Shown: positions 59,701 to 64,000 of the stretch, in pieces
Position numbering within the stretch: position 1 is the first letter of the stretch
How the letters are laid out: each line of letters opens with the position of its first letter
IMG/VR virus record: IMGVR_UViG_3300005099_000100
Span: 1-64,000 of that record
DNA length: 64,000 nucleotides
Direction: 5' to 3' (one strand)
Origin: a virus
Translations under genes and position numbers: made by a program
The notes under the pieces: generated by a model
What the model was told of the DNA's origin: nothing
Databases searched by the model: none
Seen by the model: the letters and a program-made list of their open reading frames with translations, nothing else

Positions 59701-60016
59701 CTTGATAAGGTATGTTAAATTTCTTACAAAGATATTTAACTACCTCAAAAAAGTTATAACCTGTGATATCTTTACCTTCAAGTACATGTACTGCATCAAA
59801 TATGTCTCCTAATTTGGTTTTAAATGAACATGCGAAGCAATGCCATGATGTTTTATCTGGAAAAAAATTAGCAGAAGGTTTAGCATCATCATGTTTATGT
59901 TCCTTTTTATTAGGGCACACAAACAATCTTCTGGAGGTGTTTATTCCTTGTGATTCTAAATACTCAGGTAGTTTTTGTTTGAGTTGGTTAATTAAGGTAC
60001 CTAAATTTTTAATCAT
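56726..60016 (-). CDS. Primase-helicase (DnaG/DnaB-like) with intein
   Basis: 1096 residues before splicing. Zinc finger C34PN..H..C60xxC63, then the TOPRIM primase: VLIVEGPSS (E252) and LYDGDAGG (D297, D299). The RecA-like helicase follows: LILIGGKPNIGK is Walker A. The intein (474-846) splits it directly after Lys. The extein resumes SAMTISLGIKML, then IMIDSVHN (Walker B), VIVSAHSTKEA and SVIVSKNKFSG. Bifunctional T7 gp4-like enzyme, spliced length about 723 residues. It overlaps the sigma-like gene by 4 bases. Confidence 0.9.
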   Translation of the reverse strand: MIKNLGTLINQLKQKLPEYLESQGINTSRRLFVCPNKKEHKHDDAKPSANFFPDKTSWHCFACSFKTKLGDIFDAVHVLEGKDITGYNFFEVVKYLCKKFNIPYQEESTQEDLFFKEVRTYLAQVVDVAHTNLLKEMTSNKQLRLLLDSKQWTQSVKTFKLGFLSKPFLSRASKDVLTYLNINIKDPSILVGRLIIPIYDINSNIVGLTTRALSLNKSLGISRYMHFISKPIKYLLFNVNNIDPSKEVLIVEGPSSAITLNSYNINNAVATFGNLLYESQYNLLVRKKVSKVKFLYDGDAGGSEGLRNSLKHLSRGDLEVTIGELPDSFDPGDYVIKHRTLNVKSIPLYNYLLDNYSSNQNDKYIEKCLMVYINSVKDIVRKEKLINEVSKKVKINKSTVTDLINIYAKDFGVSAAELLKEREALLTSLNEFETWSWSRGRLLGLKSFDILDKRLDGIQNGLILIGGKPNIGKCLIGGTLIYTSDGIVPIDDYFTNIKKKGFHPVKNLNVNNILTHSNVSHLYFDKSDTVTITLKNGMELIGTPEHQIVVRKDNQNIFTPLKNLKNGDKVLVTLGLNHWGNQLHINYSPKIETRYKCKYKLKKVPSTWTYDLAYLTGFYIGDGCCTRKDFVITVCRSNASNILHLIKKLFGITGTYKRGNVSAGRSVRRFFKHLGVNKNNAYKKTVPLSILKAPLPIVLGFINGLIASDGYINKKCKYISFDFVSESLSKRLQTLFINMGINCSLRSHIVYATNTKLKRRIKSWRLVIYFKGFNKYVKLLKKYNLPIPTKIRKSGIVFRAYSDCENISLVEVPITSIRRNKKIVKVYDVTVPKTHYFIANNIINHNSAMTISLGIKMLQRNENLYLLYFTLDDSMYVTLARFIANLSRLPINVVSNPNFKITKAELPDHIKKDYINRREKAMEFLRNNATIINIKDSSDGATIEAIRDKIKTVKPLTLGKQLVIMIDSVHNIKSEKFVSEKHLYSLISNELNDTANEYKCPVIVSAHSTKEAIKNKNFDGTALKETVEFFYDAKLIMFIDANDDILEGSRDDVDVSVIVSKNKFSGFKGTIPMKFYRSLSLIKEITENKESQDLFE
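57479..58597 (-). other. Intein with LAGLIDADG endonuclease in the helicase Walker A
   Basis: Residues 474-846 (373 aa). Begins with Cys (CLIGGTLIYTSDG), ends with INHN before extein Ser+1. Block B resembles GTPEHQIVVRKD. Two LAGLIDADG-type motifs: LTGFYIGDGC and GFINGLIASDGY. VPKTHYFIANNIINHN matches the block F/G end. Splicing rebuilds GKPNIGKSAM. Confidence 0.9.
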
Positions 60017-60351
60017 GTACGCCTCTCGTCTAGGGAATATGTATTATTAATAAACAGTCTTCTTTTTAACTTACCTGCTTCGGATCTTGCGGCCGATAAA
60101 CTTTTGTAATAAAAGTAGGTACTAAACTTACTTTTAGTAACGTCAAATTTATCAATAACTTTTAAAAGGGATTTGGTATAAATATCTTGTATAGTATCGT
60201 TTAGTAGTGTTTTATTAAGAACAAGATCTTGAATTTTATACCTTCTACAAGCTTTAGTCACTAACCTTTTACATTGACGTTCAAAACGTAAATACTCTCG
60301 TAGAGGTAATTCATTATGAACTAGTCGTTCAAAACTCTCATTTAGGTTCAC
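60013..60351 (-). CDS. Sigma region 2-like protein
   Basis: 112 residues. ERQCKRLVTKACRRYKIQD, then LLNDTIQDIYTKSLLKVIDKFDVTKSKFSTYFYYKSLSAARSE follow sigma-70 region 2 (QDIY-x-x-SL..IDKFD..KSKFSTY). Starts at GTG after GGAGGTTA. No region 4 in this protein, so it could pair with the region-4-like protein at 38889. Possibly the middle or late sigma. It could also be an unrelated HTH. Confidence 0.6.
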   Translation of the reverse strand: MNLNESFERLVHNELPLREYLRFERQCKRLVTKACRRYKIQDLVLNKTLLNDTIQDIYTKSLLKVIDKFDVTKSKFSTYFYYKSLSAARSEAGKLKRRLFINNTYSLDERRT

Positions 60352-60363
60352 ACTAACCTCCTT

Positions 60364-60795
60364 TTATCTGAGTTCGTCTAAATATTTAGCTTTTAACTTA
60401 GCGTAAGTTTCGTCTAAAGCTTTTAGAGCATCGTCTATAGTAGGAAAAGTAAACTGACTAGTTTTATTGTCTGCTATTTTTAGAAGTACTTGTTTTACTA
60501 TACTTGTTGACCTATCATTAGTAGAAGTAGTAATAGCAGTAGGAGTATCGGATACCCGTGTTGTAGGTTGTTGTTTTGGCGTAGTTAAATTTTTAGGTTG
60601 ATACTTATTTTTACTTTTTGGAGTAAACACAGCTTTCTTAATATATAAAAGTCTATTATTTTCATCAGCATTAAACTCTACAGAGATATTAGTTTCTTTG
60701 GGAAGATATTGAGCTACATTATAACCATCATACCAAACCCCGTCAATTAATACATTAGTTCCGCTTACTTGTACTAAAGTGCCTACTTTACTCAT
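60364..60795 (-). CDS. OB-fold-like protein
   Basis: 143 residues. The first 55 residues, GTLVQVSGTNVLIDGVWYDG and NISVEFNADENNRLLYIKKA, look like a small OB-fold. A long low-complexity linker (Thr/Lys/Gln/Asn) and a helical C-terminal LDETYAKLKAKYLDEL follow, the layout of single-stranded DNA-binding proteins. Sits between sigma-like and flap nuclease genes. Possible SSB; not certain. Confidence 0.5.
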   Translation of the reverse strand: MSKVGTLVQVSGTNVLIDGVWYDGYNVAQYLPKETNISVEFNADENNRLLYIKKAVFTPKSKNKYQPKNLTTPKQQPTTRVSDTPTAITTSTNDRSTSIVKQVLLKIADNKTSQFTFPTIDDALKALDETYAKLKAKYLDELR

Positions 60796-61555
60796 CTTTT
60801 TCTACCTCCTCTTTAGATAAGTTTTTTATAATATCTTTATATACTTTTGCTAAAAATTTATACGGATAAACTTTCAAAAAAGTGAGATACTGTGAAGGGT
60901 CTTTACGGATTGAGTTTTCGGCGTTACTAATACACGACAAAATAGATGAAGGTAAAGACATCAAATCTACTAATATTTGGTTTCTTACAACTTCCGAGAA
61001 TGAAGTAGCCTTAGGTATATTATCACTTTTATCACCTAGTCTAATTTTTTTATTCACAATATCCTCTTCTAAAATATTATATACCTTTACTTTGCCTTTA
61101 GGCTGAGGAATATGTATTTCTACATTAGGTAAATATAATAATTGTAATAAATCTTTATCTTTTGTTACTACTATCGCTTTTTGGTTACTATCTTTTGTTG
61201 AACACAAATAACTTATAATATCATCTCCTTCTATATGTTCGATTTTAAATACTTTAAACGGGGTAAATGATTGAATATTTCTGAGTAGTTTGTCATACTC
61301 CTTAAAAATTTTATCCCAAGGTATATCTGGAAATGATTCTCTAAAAGGCTTTCTATTAGCTTTATACTCTGGATATATTGACTTTCTCCAAGAAGCACCT
61401 CCATCAGCAACTATATATACTTCTTTAGGTTGATGTTTTTTGAGATATTTAAAAAGCTGTAAACAAAAATAATAGGATATGGGTATGTTTCTATTTTTCC
61501 TCCACACAAATATGGAAGTCATTAATATAACGTTACCATCAATGATTAGTCTCAT
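60788..61555 (-). CDS. 5'-3' exonuclease / flap endonuclease
   Basis: 255 residues. LIIDGNVILMTSIF, KEVYIVADGGASWRKSIYPEYKANR, IEGDDIISYL, VVTKDKDLLQLL and RLGDKSDNIPKA match the T5/T4-type flap exonuclease with several conserved acidic residues (D-D, E-D-D, D-K-D, D-S-D-N). Removes RNA primers; complements the polymerase, which lacks a 5' nuclease. Its ATG overlaps the small membrane protein stop. Confidence 0.9.
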   Translation of the reverse strand: MRLIIDGNVILMTSIFVWRKNRNIPISYYFCLQLFKYLKKHQPKEVYIVADGGASWRKSIYPEYKANRKPFRESFPDIPWDKIFKEYDKLLRNIQSFTPFKVFKIEHIEGDDIISYLCSTKDSNQKAIVVTKDKDLLQLLYLPNVEIHIPQPKGKVKVYNILEEDIVNKKIRLGDKSDNIPKATSFSEVVRNQILVDLMSLPSSILSCISNAENSIRKDPSQYLTFLKVYPYKFLAKVYKDIIKNLSKEEVEKDE

Positions 61556-61671
61556 TTGTTTAAAAACTTGTTAATAATAAAGAGTACTATAACAAATAAT
61601 AAAAAAGATAGTACAAATCCTACCCCTATACCTAACGATATACTAAGTCCTTTTATAAAAGGTGTTAGCAT
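61552..61671 (-). CDS. Very small membrane protein (39 aa)
   Basis: 39 residues: a short polar start, then one hydrophobic segment (ISLGIGVGFVLSFLLFVIVLFII) and NKFLNK. SD AAGGAGGAGTAATT stands before the ATG at 61671, and its TGA overlaps the exonuclease ATG. Function unknown; may be a single-span inner-membrane protein. Confidence 0.65.
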   Translation of the reverse strand: MLTPFIKGLSISLGIGVGFVLSFLLFVIVLFIINKFLNK

Positions 61672-61692
61672 AATTACTCCTCCTTTTTGTCT

Positions 61693-62319
61693 TTATCTCC
61701 TACATATTTTACTAAACTCAATTTTCTTTTTAATACAAGCACTTTTAATCCACTCAACTCTATGATGTTTTGTTAAGCCGTACTTTACAGTTAAATTAAA
61801 TAATTGATTACCAAACGAGCCCTTATTATGTATTAAATTATATTCAGGATATAATTTGTGATATTCCTTACATTTAAGATTCCATATATATTTAGCTACT
61901 ATTGACGCAGCAGCTATAGACCAACATATAGTATCTCCTCCTTTAACTCCGTATTGTAAGTAGTGAAATCTATCAGGTACGCTATGGAAGTCAATAAGAA
62001 CTACTTCAGGTTTAGCTTTATTACATAATCTCTTAATTGCATTATATTCTGATTTTAGTAGAGAGTTATCACATTCACGAGGAGTAACGTAGTCTATAAA
62101 ATACTCACAAGTCTTCATTATAGTCTGGGCTATTCTACTTATAGATTCTTCACTCAATTTTTTAGAATCATTAACTTTAACAGATATAACTTTAGGTAAT
62201 ATAACTCCAGCTACTACTACTTCACCAAAATAACTACATACGTTAGTTTCGTCAATACCTATAATCCGAGAGAAACTTTTAGATAATTTTGCTTCTAATT
62301 CAGAATATCTACTTATCAT
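61693..62319 (-). CDS. rnhB: Ribonuclease HII
   Basis: 208 residues. IIGIDETNVCSYFGEVVVAGV at the N-terminus (usual GIDEAGRGxxxGPV is degenerate: AGRG replaced by TNVC), DSKKLSEE, VVLIDFHSVPDR, and KGGDTICWSIAAASIVAK with HHRVEWIKSA at the end. The essential acidic residues remain. Overlaps the upstream small gene by 11 bases. Removes RNA from DNA-RNA hybrids. Confidence 0.85.
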   Translation of the reverse strand: MISRYSELEAKLSKSFSRIIGIDETNVCSYFGEVVVAGVILPKVISVKVNDSKKLSEESISRIAQTIMKTCEYFIDYVTPRECDNSLLKSEYNAIKRLCNKAKPEVVLIDFHSVPDRFHYLQYGVKGGDTICWSIAAASIVAKYIWNLKCKEYHKLYPEYNLIHNKGSFGNQLFNLTVKYGLTKHHRVEWIKSACIKKKIEFSKICRR

Positions 62320-62497
62320 GACCGTTCTCTAAAAAATCTTCGATATCTTCTACTAGTCTTTTTAACTCAGCGTCTAATAAATTAGCTAGGTATTTTCGTT
62401 TGGAGTTATTATTTTCATCAGCTATAAGTTGTATTCCTATAGCAAGTCTTTTTATATCATGCAATAATCTTTCTTCTTCTTTTTTATTTATAGGCAT
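62309..62497 (-). CDS. Small helical protein
   Basis: 62 residues, helical: KKEEERLLHDIKRLAIGIQLIADENNN then KYLANLLDAELKRLVEDIEDFLENG. SD AAGGAGACTAT before ATG. Unknown function. Confidence 0.55.
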   Translation of the reverse strand: MPINKKEEERLLHDIKRLAIGIQLIADENNNSKRKYLANLLDAELKRLVEDIEDFLENGHDK

Positions 62498-62509
62498 ATA
62501 GTCTCCTTA

Positions 62510-62938
62510 TTAATTTAGTTTTCTTTTCTTTTTTATTTTAATTTCCCAATGCCCTAATAATAACACTAAATATGTAAATAAAGTTGATAAAACTGCGAGA
62601 TAATATTCTCCTATTCCACATAATAAACCTACCGCTACCATAACCCATAAAGTAGAGGCAGTAGTAATACCTTCTATGTCTTTTTTTCTTTTCATTATAA
62701 CACCGCCTCCTAAAAAACCTATACCGACTATAGGAGCGTATAACAATCGTAATATGTCATACCTTGGGTTATTAGTAACATTAGAAAATTGTAACCCAAT
62801 TAACGCAAATAAAGTAGCGCCTAAACATACTAGCATAACTGTACGTAAACCCGCGGGTTTATCTTGTTTTTCTCGTTCAATACCTACTAACGCGCTAAGT
62901 AACAGAGATAATATTATTTTTATAGAATTTATAATCAT
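62510..62938 (-). CDS. MgtC/SapB-family membrane protein
   Basis: 142 residues with four or five hydrophobic segments. GIEREKQDKPAGLRT, the hallmark of MgtC, then VGIGFLGGGVIMKR and GITTASTLWVMVAVGLLCGIGEYYLA. The soluble C-terminal domain of Salmonella MgtC is absent (short form). In bacteria MgtC modulates F-ATPase and survival at low Mg2+. A phage copy may protect the infected cell. Overlaps its upstream neighbour by four bases. Confidence 0.9.
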   Translation of the reverse strand: MIINSIKIILSLLLSALVGIEREKQDKPAGLRTVMLVCLGATLFALIGLQFSNVTNNPRYDILRLLYAPIVGIGFLGGGVIMKRKKDIEGITTASTLWVMVAVGLLCGIGEYYLAVLSTLFTYLVLLLGHWEIKIKKKRKLN

Positions 62939-63552
62939 ACTTCGAACGGTATAATTATATCCGCATACTTTCTTAACTGACCAACAACTCTTGCTTCTTT
63001 TTCTACTACTAACTGTCTAAATTCGTTATCAGGATTCTCTTTTTTTCGTTCTTTTCTAAATTCGTAAGTCTGTTTAGTGGTAGCTTCTAAGAACACATCT
63101 AAGTCAGTAAGATCCCATTTCTTTAGGTAACACGCATAAAGACCTTCAATAATAAGTATATCAATATAAGTACTATCTATATGATTATATTCTACAGTAG
63201 CCGCATATCTATGAATACGTTGAAATCTTAAAGGTGATTTGGTTTTGAATGATTCTACTAGATACCGTAATTGAGTCCAATTGATTTCATTTAACCCTAC
63301 AGAATCAATACCTCTTTTTTTACGTATAATATTTCTTTCTTTCCAAGAAGTCTTGTAATAATCGTCTACCGAAATTAAAAATGACGTTAACTTCTTATTT
63401 TCCAATAAGTTACATAAGTAAGTGCCTACTTCGGATTTTCCAACTCCTGAAGGTCCACTTATAGTAACTACATATCCTGGCTTGATTTTATCTATAACTT
63501 TCTTAGCTTTTAATTTATGTATTTCTTTAATAATTACAGGATCACCTATCAT
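62935..63552 (-). CDS. Uridine kinase / PRK-like P-loop kinase
   Basis: 205 residues. VTISGPSGVGKSEVGTYL (Walker A), LISVDDYYKT (the D-D-Y-Y of uridine kinases), RIHRYAATVEYN, ILIIEGLYACYL and DLDVFLEATTKQTYEFRKERK. The pattern fits the uridine kinase/PRK superfamily. SD GAGGAGGATAA. It could convert nucleosides to nucleotides in phage salvage. Confidence 0.85.
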   Translation of the reverse strand: MIGDPVIIKEIHKLKAKKVIDKIKPGYVVTISGPSGVGKSEVGTYLCNLLENKKLTSFLISVDDYYKTSWKERNIIRKKRGIDSVGLNEINWTQLRYLVESFKTKSPLRFQRIHRYAATVEYNHIDSTYIDILIIEGLYACYLKKWDLTDLDVFLEATTKQTYEFRKERKKENPDNEFRQLVVEKEARVVGQLRKYADIIIPFEV

Positions 63553-63788
63553 TTATCCTCCTCTAAGTAGATCTCGTAGCTTTTAATTTTATCGTTATAC
63601 CAACGTACCCACCTCCTTCGACACTTAGCACAGACTACGGTAACAGAGGCGGGAGATTTAACTCGAATCACATTTCCACAAAGGCAGTTTATAGTAATTT
63701 CGGGGCATGTACAATATTGTTGTCTCATATGACAATAAGGACAAAATGAGATGTTAACCCTCCAATTACTCCTTGATTTATAACCCAT
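63549..63788 (-). CDS. Small zinc-binding protein
   Basis: 79 residues. FCPYCHMRQQYCTCPE, NCLCGNVI and VCAKCRRRWVRWY, at least three Cys pairs. Zinc-ribbon-like. SD AAGGAGGTAAT. Unknown function, overlaps the kinase gene by four bases. Confidence 0.6.
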   Translation of the reverse strand: MGYKSRSNWRVNISFCPYCHMRQQYCTCPEITINCLCGNVIRVKSPASVTVVCAKCRRRWVRWYNDKIKSYEIYLEEDK

Positions 63789-63797
63789 ATTACCTCC

Positions 63798-64000
63798 TTA
63801 AACAACACTCTTTAAGTTACTGCTCAATAAAAAATGTTTTAATAATTTAATACCGTAATTAAGGTCTTTCATATGAACTACTTCTACGGAAGAATGCATA
63901 TTACGTAGTGGTATTGCTATATTTAAAATTTTAAGTCCCCCTACCATACTAGCAACTTCATCAGCATTAAATCCTATACCATTAGTCGCTTGATATTGAA
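63798..64000 (-). CDS. M42-family aminopeptidase/endoglucanase-like (3' part only, cut by window edge)
   Basis: The last 67 codons: QATNGIGFNADEVASMVGGLKILNIAIPLRNMHSSVEVVHMKDLNYGIKLL ending at a TAA at 63798. IPLRNMHSSVEVVHMKDL is the C-terminal signature of M42 glutamyl aminopeptidases and FrvX-like proteins (PxRxMHSxxEVVxxxD). The N-terminal metal ligands lie outside the window. Odd in a phage; role unknown. Confidence 0.8.
   Translation of the reverse strand, partial: QYQATNGIGFNADEVASMVGGLKILNIAIPLRNMHSSVEVVHMKDLNYGIKLLKHFLLSSNLKSVV

Noticed and set aside
1-64000. tRNA genes, CRISPR arrays, insertion sequences, integrase
   Set aside because: Gaps between genes are too short for most of these, no cloverleaf or regular repeat-spacer pattern was seen, and no transposase or recombinase motif was recognised.

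Overview
The window is part of an AT-rich tailed-phage genome (Caudoviricetes) and is packed almost end to end with genes. It carries a HK97-type head set (portal, terminase, S78-like protease, major capsid protein), a long-tail set (connectors, tail tube, chaperone pair, tape measure, hub, fibres) and a near-complete phage replication and recombination set. Strong AGGAGG-type ribosome binding sites, many ATGA or TAATG gene overlaps and low G+C point to a low-G+C, probably Bacillota-like, host; this is inference. No tail sheath gene was seen, so a siphovirus is more likely than a myovirus. No integrase, tRNA, rRNA, CRISPR array or insertion sequence was found, and no stretch above 300 bases lacks a gene.

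Layout. 37-30398 is read rightward and holds virion genes: a ParB-TGT fusion, tail-fibre genes, a giant multidomain DNA ligase carrying an intein, prohead protease with a nested scaffold start, major capsid protein, a glycan-type enzyme cassette (two GT9 glycosyltransferases, a polysaccharide pyruvyl transferase and an unknown), head-tail connectors, tail tube, chaperones, tape measure, hub and a tube paralogue. 30395-64000 is read leftward: tail accessory genes and a second fibre, portal, terminase large subunit (intein), probable small subunit, sigma-like proteins, nucleotide and 7-deazaguanine genes, SbcCD, RecA, RuvC, UDG-DNA polymerase, dUTPase, primase-helicase (intein), flap nuclease, RNase HII, MgtC, a uridine-kinase-like protein, and the 3' end of an M42 peptidase cut by the window edge.

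How the genes fit together. The most striking theme is a DNA hypermodification system. FolE2, QueD and QueC supply three of the four steps from GTP to preQ0 (QueE is not in the window), and two different TGT-superfamily proteins lacking the tRNA-TGT zinc site could insert a 7-deazaguanine into phage DNA. One is a compact DpdA-like protein beside QueC and FolE2. The other is fused to a ParB domain that keeps the GERR and ENxQR motifs. This ParB-DpdA fusion is the best candidate for a little-described system.

Three inteins sit exactly in the nucleotide-binding sites of three DNA enzymes: ligase motif I, terminase Walker A and helicase Walker A. A 13-base motif, GTTTTCAATATAA, occurs four times in the same orientation just before late genes. 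Together with split sigma-like proteins (a region-2 and a region-4 protein in overlapping genes, plus another region-2-like protein) it suggests a phage-specific late transcription programme. All functional calls rest on reading motifs by eye; no database search was run.
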